In this document: one piece after another, positions 1 through 6,391 of the stretch
Layout: each line of letters opens with the position of its first letter
Position numbering within the stretch: the first letter of the stretch is position 1
DNA from: Clostridiales bacterium UBA6468
Lineage (GTDB): Bacteria; Bacillota; Clostridia; Oscillospirales; Oscillospiraceae
Direction: 5' to 3'
Assembly: GCA_002436765.1 (NCBI GenBank)
Contig: DJNI01000076.1
Span: forward strand, 133 to 21,692
DNA length: 21,560 bases
Made by a program: the position numbers and the translations under genes
Notes under the pieces: model-generated
What the model saw: the letters and a program-made list of their open reading frames with translations, nothing else
Told to the model about the DNA's origin: nothing
The model's database searches: none

Positions 1-399
1 AAGGCCGTCACCGCCCAGATCGACAAGGACGCGGTGGTGAAGGCGCCGGGCATGAAGTACCGGCACTATGCCCCCCAGGAGCCGGTGGTCATCGTGGCCG
101 GTTCCCGGGAAAAGGCGGCGCAGTACATTCACCGGCACTTTGTCCCCGCCGACCGGGTGCTCTGCTTCGAGGAGGAGCTGCCATTGTATACCGACTGCGC
201 CCCTCTGGCCTACGGCCGGGAGGCTGACCCCAATACCCTGTCCGCAGGGCTGTTTTCCGCCCTGCGGGTGCTGGACGACCCGGCCATCCATCAGGTTTAT
301 GCCCGGTGCCCGGTGGGCGGCGGCGTAAGCTACGCCGTGCAGAACCGGCTGAAAAAGGCCGCGGCGTTCCACATTGTGGACGCGGAGGCGGAAACATGA
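1..399 (+). CDS. ywlC: Threonylcarbamoyl-AMP synthase, Sua5 type, C-terminal part (partial at window edge)
   Basis: The reading frame is open from base 1 and stops at 397-399, so the 5' end lies outside the window and about 132 C-terminal residues are visible. The opening APGMKYRHYAP segment is typical of the linker before the Sua5 domain that follows the YrdC catalytic domain in long-form L-threonylcarbamoyladenylate synthases. These enzymes make threonylcarbamoyl-AMP from threonine, bicarbonate and ATP for the t6A37 modification of tRNAs. The visible part contains only the Sua5 domain, ending in GGGVSYAVQNRLKKAA, a usual end for this family. The stop codon overlaps the coaE start (ATGA), which implies translational coupling. 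Family assignment rests on recognised motifs; the catalytic domain itself cannot be checked here. Confidence 0.85.
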   Translation, partial: KAVTAQIDKDAVVKAPGMKYRHYAPQEPVVIVAGSREKAAQYIHRHFVPADRVLCFEEELPLYTDCAPLAYGREADPNTLSAGLFSALRVLDDPAIHQVYARCPVGGGVSYAVQNRLKKAAAFHIVDAEAET

Positions 400-1022
400 T
401 CCTGGGCATCACCGGCGGCACCGGCTGCGGAAAAACCACCCTGCTGAACGTCCTGAAGGAGCGGGGCGCGGTGGTTCTGGACTGCGACGCCATCTACCAC
501 GAGCTGCTGACGCGGGATGCGTCCCTTCTAGCGGCCATCGAAGCGCGTTTCCCCGGCACGGTGGAGGGCGGCGTATTGCAGCGGAAAAAACTTGGAAATT
601 TGGTATTTTCCGACAAAAACGCCCTGCTGGATTTGAACAGAATCACCCACGCCGCCGTGAAGCGGGAGGTGCTTCGCCGCCTTTCGGAGAAGCCTGCCCT
701 TGCAGCCATCGACGCCATCGCCCTGTTTGAAGGGGGACTGGCCGGGCTGTGCGACGTGACCGTCGCCGTCACTGCCCCGGTGGAAGACCGGGTTCGCCGC
801 CTTATGCGCCGGGACGGCATTCCGGAGGACTACGCCCGCCGCCGCATCGCCGCCCAGCCGGACGAGGGCTGGTTCCGGGAAAAATGCGATTTTGTGCTGG
901 AAAATACCGGGTCAGCGTCGGAATTCCAGGAAAAATGCCTTGCGTTTTTGCGGAAAATTGGTATAATGGATCCGGAGAGCGCCGGGAAGGCCGGCAATTC
1001 CCGGCGCTGCCGGAAAATCTGA
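396..1022 (+). CDS. coaE: Dephospho-CoA kinase
   Basis: The 208-residue protein phosphorylates dephospho-CoA at the 3'-hydroxyl, the last step of CoA synthesis in the cytoplasm. It begins MILGITGGTGCGKTTLL, with the P-loop at about residues 7-15, followed by the DCDAIYHELL segment around residues 29-38 that carries the substrate-site aspartate. The central LFEGGL and late EKCDFVLENTGS segments are also typical of CoaE. Length matches the usual 200 or so residues. The ATG at 396 is preferred over an in-frame upstream ATG at 306 because it places the P-loop at the N-terminus, follows a GGAGG at 384-388, and overlaps the preceding stop by 4 bp. The last 20 or so codons also contain a promoter for the next gene. 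Confidence 0.95.
   Translation: MILGITGGTGCGKTTLLNVLKERGAVVLDCDAIYHELLTRDASLLAAIEARFPGTVEGGVLQRKKLGNLVFSDKNALLDLNRITHAAVKREVLRRLSEKPALAAIDAIALFEGGLAGLCDVTVAVTAPVEDRVRRLMRRDGIPEDYARRRIAAQPDEGWFREKCDFVLENTGSASEFQEKCLAFLRKIGIMDPESAGKAGNSRRCRKI
940..967 (+). promoter_or_regulatory. Sigma-A promoter inside the 3' end of coaE
   Basis: TTGCGT at 940-945 and a perfect TATAAT at 962-967 are separated by 16 bp. The predicted transcript starts near 974 and would express the aminopeptidase separately from the ywlC-coaE pair. Confidence 0.7.
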
Positions 1023-1084
1023 CCTACCCAAACGTAACGCCCCGCCTGATGGCGGAGGCGGAAAGAAACATAGGAGGATGCAAT

Positions 1085-2470
1085 ATGACCACAGAAGAAC
1101 TGCGCAATTCCCTGCTGGCGTTGCCTAAGAACGGCTACACCCGGATCACCGACGCCCAGCGGGATGAAATGGAAGGCTATGCTCAGCGCTACATGGCGTT
1201 CATGAGCGAATGCAAGACCGAGCGGGAGGCCACCGCCTGGGCCGTCCGGGAGGCCGAAAAGCTGGGCTACAAGCCCTTCGCCCCCGGCATGGAAGCCAAG
1301 CCCGGCGACAAGATCTACTACAACAACCGCAATAAGTCCATCGCCCTGGCCGTCGTCGGCACCAAGCCCCTGCGCGAGGGCGCGAATATCTGCGCCGCCC
1401 ATGTGGATTCCCCCCGGCTGGACATCAAGCCCAATCCCCTGTACGAGGATTCCGAGATCAGCTACCTGAAGACCCACTACTACGGCGGCATCAAGAAGTA
1501 CCAGTGGACGGCCATTCCTCTGGCGCTCCACGGCGTGGTGTACCGTGCCGACGGCGCCGTGGTCACGGTCACCATCGGCGAGGACGAGGGCGACCCCATC
1601 CTGATGGTCTCCGATCTGCTGCCCCATCTGGCGGCGGATCAGATGCAGAAGCCTGCGGGGAAGGTCATCGAGGGCGAGCAGCTGAACGTGATCCTCGGCT
1701 CCGAGCCGCTGGAGGGCGACGGTTCCGACCTGGTGAAGCTGCACATCATGAAGCTGCTGAACGAAAAGTACGGCCTTGTGGAGAGCGACTTCCTCTCCGC
1801 CGAGCTGACGGTGGTTCCCGCGGGACGCTGCCGGGAGGCGGGTCTTGACCGCAGCCTGCTCAGCTCCTACGGCCACGACGACCGGGTCTGCGCCTACGCC
1901 GAGCTGGAAGCCCTGTTCTCTCTGGACATGCCCGAAAAGACTGCCGTGTGCATCCTGGCCGATAAGGAAGAGATCGGCTCCGTGGGCATTTCCGGTATGC
2001 AGAGCCACTACTTTGAGCATTTCATGGAGACGCTGTGCGACGCCCAGGGCGTCAGGCTGTCCGACTGCTTCGCCAATTCCTTCTGCCTGTCCGCCGACGT
2101 TTCCAACGCCTTCGACCCCAACTGGCCGGAGACCTGCGACAAGCGGAACAACAGCCAGCTGAACTACGGCGTCGCCATCTGCAAGTACACCGGCTCCCGG
2201 GGCAAGGGCGGCGCCTCCGACGCCTCCGCCGAGGCCATGGGTCACGTCCGCTCCACCCTGGACAAGGCGGGCGTTATCTGGCAGACCGCGACCCTGGGCA
2301 AGGTAGATCAGGGCGGCGGCGGTACCGTGGCGGCCTACATGGCCAACCGGAACATCGTCACCGTGGACGCGGGCGTGCCGGTGCTCAGCATGCACGCGCC
2401 GCAGGAGCTGGTCTCCAAGCTGGACTGCTACGAAACCATGCTGGCCTGCAAGGCGATTTATCTGGCATAA
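1085..2470 (+). CDS. M18 family aminopeptidase (aspartyl aminopeptidase type)
   Basis: A 461-residue cytosolic metallo-aminopeptidase of family M18, the family of yeast aminopeptidase I and bacterial ApeA/ApeB, which removes N-terminal (often acidic) residues from peptides. The expected metal-site motifs are present in order: AHVDSPRLD (H106), SYGHDDRVCAY (D265/D266), DKEEIGS (E295/E296), SADVSNAFDPNW (D338) and SMHAPQE (H437). Length is normal for the family. The start was chosen because the ATG at 1085 follows AGGAGG at 1072-1077 with a 7-nt spacer; the frame is open further upstream, but only through coaE in another frame. It has its own promoter in coaE and ends just before a strong hairpin. 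Substrate preference cannot be read from the sequence. Confidence 0.93.
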   Translation: MTTEELRNSLLALPKNGYTRITDAQRDEMEGYAQRYMAFMSECKTEREATAWAVREAEKLGYKPFAPGMEAKPGDKIYYNNRNKSIALAVVGTKPLREGANICAAHVDSPRLDIKPNPLYEDSEISYLKTHYYGGIKKYQWTAIPLALHGVVYRADGAVVTVTIGEDEGDPILMVSDLLPHLAADQMQKPAGKVIEGEQLNVILGSEPLEGDGSDLVKLHIMKLLNEKYGLVESDFLSAELTVVPAGRCREAGLDRSLLSSYGHDDRVCAYAELEALFSLDMPEKTAVCILADKEEIGSVGISGMQSHYFEHFMETLCDAQGVRLSDCFANSFCLSADVSNAFDPNWPETCDKRNNSQLNYGVAICKYTGSRGKGGASDASAEAMGHVRSTLDKAGVIWQTATLGKVDQGGGGTVAAYMANRNIVTVDAGVPVLSMHAPQELVSKLDCYETMLACKAIYLA

Positions 2471-2477
2471 AATTAAG

Positions 2478-2503
2478 GAAGCTCCCTCGAAAGAGGGAGC
2501 TTC
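2478..2503 (+). terminator. Hairpin after the aminopeptidase gene
   Basis: A perfect 11-bp stem (2478-2488 with 2493-2503) closes a GAAA tetraloop eight bases after the stop codon. It lacks a clear U-run on the + side, so it may act as an RNA-stabilising 3' end as much as a terminator. Confidence 0.6.
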
Positions 2504-2674
2504 TCAGCTTATCAAAAAAGCCTCGCAGAGTTTGCCGCCCGCAGGCGGCAAATAAAGTCTAAATCATTTTGCGTCAGGGCGTGTACCTGACGCAAAATAC
2601 CTCTCAGGCTGCGAAGTGTGCGAGTTGGCCGCCGTAGGCGGCCAAGGAGTGCGCGTAGCAGACTGCAATCTCTT

Positions 2675-2705
2675 TGTCAAAGAAGGCCAACGGCCTTTTT
2701 TGACA
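2675..2705 (-). terminator. Probable intrinsic terminator of the minus-strand membrane-protein gene
   Basis: The hairpin lies 5 bp beyond the stop codon at 2710. On the minus strand its GGCC-GTT-GGCC core is followed by TTCTTT. The A- and T-rich sides make it potentially bidirectional. Confidence 0.6.
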
Positions 2706-2709
2706 GGGC

Positions 2710-3252
2710 TTACAGTTCCGGGCCGGTGTAAACGTTCCGGGGCTCTTCTGCGGGGGGAAGCTCCCGGAGCTTTTTGCTGCCACGCACGGCCTGGATAAGC
2801 TCTACGATCGCCCAGACGTGCAGCAGCAGATCCACCAGCTGACTTGCCGGATCGTCATATAGGGAAAACACAAGAACCACCATTGTCACGGTGTCGATGA
2901 TGAACAGCACCAGCGCCGCCGTCAGCCAGCCGGCGCGCTTCTTGCTCAGTATCCAGCACAGCAGATACACCGCCACAATGACCAGCGCGATGACCAGACC
3001 CGTGTAGGTGAGCGTTCCTTTGACGTTCCATGCACCGTACACAAAGCCGTTCTCAATGGCCATCCCCAGAAATACCAGATAATACGGTACGGAAGCGGAG
3101 AAGAGAAAATACCTGCCCGTGTCCAGAATCGTCAGCACGAGATTGAGCACCGTGAAAATAACGATCAGCAGCAGGCTGTAGCGCCCGTTATTTACCTGAC
3201 GCAGCAGGTACTCCCGGGAGTTCTTGTCCGCCGGGGTGTTGTTTCCTGCCAT
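2710..3252 (-). CDS. Hypothetical multi-pass membrane protein
   Basis: This 180-residue protein is not a family I recognise. A short hydrophilic N-terminus (about 24 residues, NNTPADKNSREYLLRQ) is followed by about five hydrophobic segments: near residues 25-45 (YSLLLIVIFTVLNLVLTIL), 48-66, 80-103 (TYTGLVIALVIVAVYLLCWIL), 109-129 (WLTAALVLFIIDTVTMVVLVF) and a weaker 138-152. The tail is charged and probably cytoplasmic. The start follows a GAGGAG ribosome binding site about 9 nt upstream and a well-spaced promoter. It is divergent from queT and convergent with the aminopeptidase gene, so the context suggests no pathway. The reading frame and membrane topology are well supported; the function is unknown. 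Confidence 0.8.
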   Translation of the reverse strand: MAGNNTPADKNSREYLLRQVNNGRYSLLLIVIFTVLNLVLTILDTGRYFLFSASVPYYLVFLGMAIENGFVYGAWNVKGTLTYTGLVIALVIVAVYLLCWILSKKRAGWLTAALVLFIIDTVTMVVLVFSLYDDPASQLVDLLLHVWAIVELIQAVRGSKKLRELPPAEEPRNVYTGPEL

Positions 3253-3291
3253 AAACTACCATCTCCTCATTTTCGAGTAATTCGCCGCTTT

Positions 3292-3320
3292 ATGATACCA
3301 GATATCCACGGCAAATGCAA
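3292..3320 (-). promoter_or_regulatory. Promoter for the minus-strand membrane-protein gene
   Basis: Read on the minus strand, TTGCAT (3315-3320) and TATCAT (3292-3297) are 17 bp apart, with a TGn extension in front of the -10 box. Its -35 box is only 2 bp from the -35 box of the queT promoter, so the two promoters are back to back. Confidence 0.65.
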
Positions 3321-3322
3321 CC

Positions 3323-3351
3323 TTGACTTTTGGGGCGCCAATGTGTATAAT
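3323..3351 (+). promoter_or_regulatory. Sigma-A promoter of queT
   Basis: TTGACT at 3323-3328 and TATAAT at 3346-3351 with an ideal 17-bp spacer. The predicted start near 3358 lies just before the riboswitch aptamer. Confidence 0.85.
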
Positions 3352-3366
3352 GGGGAAAATTTCATA

Positions 3367-3405
3367 GGACAGTTCGTGACCATCCTGTCGGTAAACAAAA
3401 CTAGG
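3367..3405 (+). promoter_or_regulatory. preQ1-I riboswitch aptamer
   Basis: Stem P1 is GACAG (3368-3372) with CTGTC (3385-3389), closing a 12-nt loop that begins TTC and ends in C (3373-3384), the same loop length as in the B. subtilis aptamer. The tail TAAACAAAACTAGG (3392-3405) closely matches the A-rich tail of known preQ1-I aptamers, which ends AACAAAACAAGG in Thermoanaerobacter. The loop-final C3384 sits where the ligand-pairing cytosine lies in the known structures. Position between promoter and queT fits the family: preQ1 or preQ0 sensing controlling a queuosine-precursor transporter. Confidence 0.88.
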
Positions 3406-3413
3406 GATCTCCG

Positions 3414-3437
3414 ATGGGCGCAGAGCGCTCATTTTTT
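3414..3437 (+). terminator. Riboswitch expression platform: intrinsic terminator
   Basis: ATGGGCGC (3414-3421) and GCGCTCAT (3425-3432) form an 8-bp stem with one G-U around an AGA loop, directly followed by T residues through 3437. CCATC in the aptamer loop (3380-3384) is complementary to GATGG at 3413-3417 and could be the antiterminator partner, so ligand binding would favour termination. A second, larger stem (GGGCGCAG 3416-3423 with CTGCGCCC 3456-3463) is followed by a T-rich tract ending at 3475 and is mutually exclusive with the first. Confidence 0.75.
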
Positions 3438-3486
3438 GTTGGGTGTGGTCTTGAACTGCGCCCAATTTCTTTTTTGGAGGAACACC

Positions 3487-3996
3487 ATGTCTAAAAACAC
3501 CAGATTTCTGACCCATGCCGCCGTCATTGCGGCACTGTACGCCGTGCTGACCCACCTGCAGAATGTTCTGCTTCCCGGCTCCGCCACGTGGGCGATCCAG
3601 ATGCGCTTGTCCGAGGCGCTGTGCGTACTGGCATTTTTCACCCCGGCGGCGATCCCCGGCCTGACGGTGGGATGCCTGGTTTTCAACATCACCTATGCCG
3701 CCGCGCTGCCCCTGGATTTTCTCGTGGGCAGCCTGGCAACGCTTCTCGCGGCCGGAAGCATGTGGCTGACCCGGCACGTCACGGTGAAGGGCTACCCCTT
3801 GCTCGGAATGGCGATGCCCGCGCTGTTCAACGCACTGCTGGTAGGCTGGGAGCTGACGGCGTACATCGGCGGCGGCTTCTTTCTCAACGCGCTGTACGTG
3901 GCGCTGGGAGAGCTGGCGGTTCTTCTGACCTTCGGCACGGCGCTATACTACGCCGTCAAAAAGCGGCACCTGGACACAACGGTGTTCGGTGCGTAA
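3487..3996 (+). CDS. queT: Queuosine precursor ECF transporter S component QueT
   Basis: A 169-residue membrane protein of the QueT family (PF06177), the substrate-binding S component of an energy-coupling factor transporter for queuosine precursors such as preQ0/preQ1; it would use the shared EcfAAT module encoded elsewhere. About five to six hydrophobic segments are visible. The N-terminal AVIAALYAVLTHL and IQMRLSEALCVLAFFTPAAIPGLTVGCLVFN segments are characteristic of QueT. The ATG at 3487 is used because GGAGG lies at 3476-3480 and everything upstream is riboswitch leader, although the frame is open from 3292. Assignment is supported both by protein motifs and by the preQ1 riboswitch in front of it. 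Confidence 0.93.
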   Translation: MSKNTRFLTHAAVIAALYAVLTHLQNVLLPGSATWAIQMRLSEALCVLAFFTPAAIPGLTVGCLVFNITYAAALPLDFLVGSLATLLAAGSMWLTRHVTVKGYPLLGMAMPALFNALLVGWELTAYIGGGFFLNALYVALGELAVLLTFGTALYYAVKKRHLDTTVFGA

Positions 3997-4003
3997 AGCA
4001 ATT

Positions 4004-4168
4004 AAGGAACCTCTGAATAAATCGTCTGCGGCTGGATAGCGGATCTTTTCCTCTATCTGTGCGGCTTCAAAAGTGGGAAATACATACAGTATTCCGCCAC
4101 TTTTGAAGCCTTCGGCCAGAGGAAAATCTCTTGCTCCCAGCTCTTGCCGATTTAATCAGAGGTTCCTT
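4004..4168 (+). repeat. 165-bp nested palindromic element, copy 1
   Basis: Outer arms 4004-4024 and 4148-4168 match at 20 of 21 positions. Inside are TTTTCCTCT/AGAGGAAAA, a perfect 14-bp stem (4063-4076 with 4097-4110) and an apical region GAAATAC...GTATTCC. Motifs shared with the other two copies are GCGGATCTTTT (4039-4049), the apical GAAATACATACAGTATTCC (4077-4095) and AAAATCTC (4123-4130). It starts 7 bp after the queT stop codon and may also serve as the queT 3' end. I do not recognise it as a named repeat. Confidence 0.85.
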
Positions 4169-4171
4169 TAA

Positions 4172-4211
4172 ATTCCCCCACCGCGCGGATGCTCCGGCGC
4201 GGCGGGGGAAT
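4172..4211 (-). terminator. Intrinsic terminator of the PTS IIC-like gene
   Basis: A 15-bp stem (4172-4186 with 4197-4211, one mismatch on the + strand that is a G-U on the minus-strand RNA) begins 3 bp beyond the stop codon. On the minus strand it is followed by TTTAAAGG, a short T-run. It lies directly beside repeat copy 1. Confidence 0.8.
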
Positions 4212-4214
4212 CCT

Positions 4215-5321
4215 TTACATCTCCAATTTCAGGTCGTTTTCCCTGATCCAGCCCCATTTCCGGAGAAGAGCGCAGAAAGCCCAGCTCAGTACCGCCGGGA
4301 GAACGAAGCAGATCAGCACCAAGCCTGCCCAGTCCATGGCGGTGATGGCCGTCTTCGCGCCGCTGGCGATGTCGTTGACCCAGCCCGTGTAAACGCCGAT
4401 CTGCCCCACAAAGCCGCAGGTGCCCATACCGGAGGAAACCGCCGTGCCGTTCATTTCCAGACGGAACAGGCATGTGGCCATCGGCCCCGTGATGGCCGAC
4501 GCCAGCGTGGGCGGGATCCAGATGCGGGGATTCTTCACAATGTTTGGCATTTGCAGCATGCTGGTGCCGACGCCCTGAGCCACCAGACCGCCCCAGCCGT
4601 TTTCCCGGAAGCTCATCACCGCGAAGCCCACCATCTGGGCGCAGCACCCGGCTACGGCGGCGCCGCCGGCAAGCCCCGTCAGCCCCAGCGCCGCGCAGAT
4701 GGCGGCGGAGGAAATGGGCAGCGTCAGCGCCATGCCCACGGCGACGGATACCGCAATACCCATGAAAAAGGGCTGAAGCACCGTCGCCCATCTGACGAAG
4801 CCGCCTACGGCGCCGGCCGCCGCACCGATGGGCGCCGCCACCAGGCTCGCGATGCCGATGCCTGCCAGAACCGTCACGACGGGCGTCACCAGAATGTCGA
4901 TTTTGGTCTCCTTTGCCACCAGCTTGCCGCATTCCGCCGCAACGATGGCGACGACGTATACCGCCAGCGGCCCGCCCGCGCCGCCCATGGCGTTGGCGGC
5001 GAAGCCCACGGGGATCAGGGAAAACAGCACCAGCGTCGGGCAGTGCAGCGCAAAGCCGATGGCCACGGCAATGCCGGGGCCGACCATGGCAGAGGCAAGG
5101 CCGCCGACGGTATAGCCCACCGCGCCCGCGCCCTTGCCCACGGTGACGATGATCCGTGTCAAAAATCCGATACCGAACTGCTGCCCAAGGGTGCTGAGAA
5201 TCGTCCCCACCAGCAGCGTGCAGAACAGCCCCTGCGCCATGGCGCCCAGGGCGTCGATCCCGTAGCGCTGGAGGGTAAACACCACATCCTTGCGCGCCAG
5301 AAATTGCTTGATTTTCTCCAT
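4215..5321 (-). CDS. PTS system IIC component-like membrane permease (PTS_EIIC_2 family)
   Basis: A 368-residue polytopic membrane protein of the PTS_EIIC_2 type (PF13303). The N-terminus MEKIKQFLARKDVVFTLQRYGIDALGAMAQGLF and the segment PMATCLFRLEMNGTAVSSGMGTCGFVGQIGVYTGW near residues 290-325 are hallmarks of this family. About ten glycine- and alanine-rich hydrophobic segments span the rest. It stands alone: no IIA, IIB, HPr or sugar-metabolism gene is adjacent, so the substrate is unknown and PTS-dependent transport is an inference from the family. The start at 5321 is chosen because a GAGGTG-type ribosome binding site precedes it and homologues begin with this MEKI-like sequence; the frame is open for another 36 codons upstream, but that stretch contains the promoter. 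Confidence 0.85.
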   Translation of the reverse strand: MEKIKQFLARKDVVFTLQRYGIDALGAMAQGLFCTLLVGTILSTLGQQFGIGFLTRIIVTVGKGAGAVGYTVGGLASAMVGPGIAVAIGFALHCPTLVLFSLIPVGFAANAMGGAGGPLAVYVVAIVAAECGKLVAKETKIDILVTPVVTVLAGIGIASLVAAPIGAAAGAVGGFVRWATVLQPFFMGIAVSVAVGMALTLPISSAAICAALGLTGLAGGAAVAGCCAQMVGFAVMSFRENGWGGLVAQGVGTSMLQMPNIVKNPRIWIPPTLASAITGPMATCLFRLEMNGTAVSSGMGTCGFVGQIGVYTGWVNDIASGAKTAITAMDWAGLVLICFVLPAVLSWAFCALLRKWGWIRENDLKLEM

Positions 5322-5358
5322 ATGCACCTCTTCTTTCCAAAGTGTAACGACGCAGTCC

Positions 5359-5387
5359 ATTATACAGGAAATGTTTGCCCCACGCAA
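5359..5387 (-). promoter_or_regulatory. Promoter of the PTS IIC-like gene
   Basis: On the minus strand TTGCGT (5382-5387) and TATAAT (5359-5364) are 17 bp apart. Transcription would start near 5352, about 30 bases before the chosen ATG. Confidence 0.75.
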
Positions 5388-5409
5388 GGTGAAAGAGAAA
5401 AGATTCTCC

Positions 5410-5437
5410 TTGCAAATGCCGCACAACATGTTAAAAT
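5410..5437 (+). promoter_or_regulatory. Promoter of the AAA ATPase/VWA operon
   Basis: TTGCAA (5410-5415) and TAAAAT (5432-5437) with a 16-bp spacer, about 30 bp before the AAA gene and divergent from the permease promoter. Confidence 0.6.
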
Positions 5438-5469
5438 AGAGGAAAGAACGTTACAAGGAGGGACTTATC

Positions 5470-6390
5470 ATGGATATTTGGAAAGAGCTGGAAGCTGAGG
5501 GCGTAGACAAGCAGCTGCTTGCAGAGGTTCGCGCCTTCCGGGACGCCCATGGCGTGACGGAGGAAATGCGCGGCCGGATCCCCAGCCCCCGATTTGTATA
5601 CTACGGCAAAACCGTCTGGGAAGCCGCTGCGGCGGCGGTGCTGTGCGGAGAGAACCTTCTTCTGGCAGGTCCCAAGGCCACCGGAAAAAACGTGCTGGCG
5701 GAGAATCTCGCCGCCCTGTTCGGCCGCCCGGTGTGGGACATCTCCATGCACATCAACGTGGACGCGGCGTCGCTCATCGGCACCGACACCCTGAAGGGCA
5801 ATGAGGTCTGCTTCCGGGAAGGTCCCGTGTGCCAGTGCGCAAGGCTGGGCGGCTTCGGCATCCTGGACGAGGTGAATATGGCGAAAAACGAAGCCCTGGC
5901 CGTACTTCACGCCACCCTGGATTTCCGCCGGGTCATCGACATTCCGGGCTACCGCCGGGTAACGCTGGACGACGCGACCCGGTTCATCGGCACCATGAAC
6001 TACGGCTACGCAGGGACCCGGGAGCTGAACGAAGCGCTGGTTTCCCGGTTCGTGGTGGTGGATATGCCGGTGATCGGGCAGGACGATCTGTGCAAGCTGC
6101 TGCTGCGGGGCTTCCCGCGCCTGAAAAAGAGCTGGGCGCAGCAGCTGGCGGCGCTGTTCGACGATCTGCGCGCCAAGTGCAGCAGCGGGGAGATTTCCGC
6201 CCGGGCGCTGGATTTGCGGGGACTGCTCACCGCCCTGCGGCTGATGGAGCGGGGGCTTTCCCCGGAGGCCGCCCTGGAAATGGGCATCATCAACAAGGCA
6301 TTCGACCCCTTCGAGCGGCAGCTCACCGCCGACGTGGTCTGGGCGCGGGTTCCCAGAACGGCGAAAGCGGACGCGTTTTTCGGAGACTGA
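5470..6390 (+). CDS. MoxR-type AAA+ ATPase
   Basis: A 306-residue AAA+ ATPase of the MoxR/NorQ (AAA_5) type, a class that acts as a chaperone and remodels targets together with a VWA-domain partner. Visible motifs are a Walker A at residues 67-74 (GPKATGKN), sensor-like DISMHINVDAASLIGTD, Walker B GILDEVN (D133/E134), sensor 1 FIGTMNYGYAGTRELNEAL, and an arginine-finger candidate in VSRF (R193). The residue after the Walker A lysine is Asn (N74), where Thr or Ser is usual. The ATG at 5470 follows AAGGAGGG at 5455-5462. The next gene starts 1 bp after its stop and encodes a VWA protein, the expected partner. The client is unknown. Confidence 0.9.
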   Translation: MDIWKELEAEGVDKQLLAEVRAFRDAHGVTEEMRGRIPSPRFVYYGKTVWEAAAAAVLCGENLLLAGPKATGKNVLAENLAALFGRPVWDISMHINVDAASLIGTDTLKGNEVCFREGPVCQCARLGGFGILDEVNMAKNEALAVLHATLDFRRVIDIPGYRRVTLDDATRFIGTMNYGYAGTRELNEALVSRFVVVDMPVIGQDDLCKLLLRGFPRLKKSWAQQLAALFDDLRAKCSSGEISARALDLRGLLTALRLMERGLSPEAALEMGIINKAFDPFERQLTADVVWARVPRTAKADAFFGD

Positions 6391-6391
6391 T

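Larger units (their letters stand above)
2478..2705. repeat. Cluster of five consecutive hairpins between convergent genes
   Basis: Five separate inverted repeats fill this gap: 2478-2488/2493-2503 (11 bp), 2531-2539/2544-2552 (9 bp), 2566-2578/2586-2598 (13 bp), 2625-2633/2637-2645 (9 bp) and 2675-2688/2692-2705 (14 bp with one G-U). All but the last are perfect. Hairpins 2 and 4 resemble each other (TTGCCGCC...GGCGGCAA and TTGGCCGCC...GGCGGCCAA). The last hairpin has A-rich and T-rich flanks in both directions and probably terminates the gene ending at 2710 on the minus strand. No coding frame here looks real. Confidence 0.75.

Noticed and set aside
830..2395. A 521-codon minus-strand frame opposite the M18 aminopeptidase
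   Set aside because: Shadow of a gene with complete M18 motifs. The composition is atypical for a protein, and no ribosome binding site or promoter supports it.
5322..5429. N-terminal 36-codon extension of the PTS IIC-like protein starting at 5429
   Set aside because: The stretch contains a TTGCGT-17-TATAAT promoter on the same strand, and the MEKI start at 5321 has a ribosome binding site and matches the usual family N-terminus.
4131..5498. A 455-codon + strand frame opposite the PTS IIC-like gene
   Set aside because: His/Ala/Arg-rich shadow translation that runs through repeat copy 1, a terminator and two promoters. The minus-strand permease has clear family motifs.
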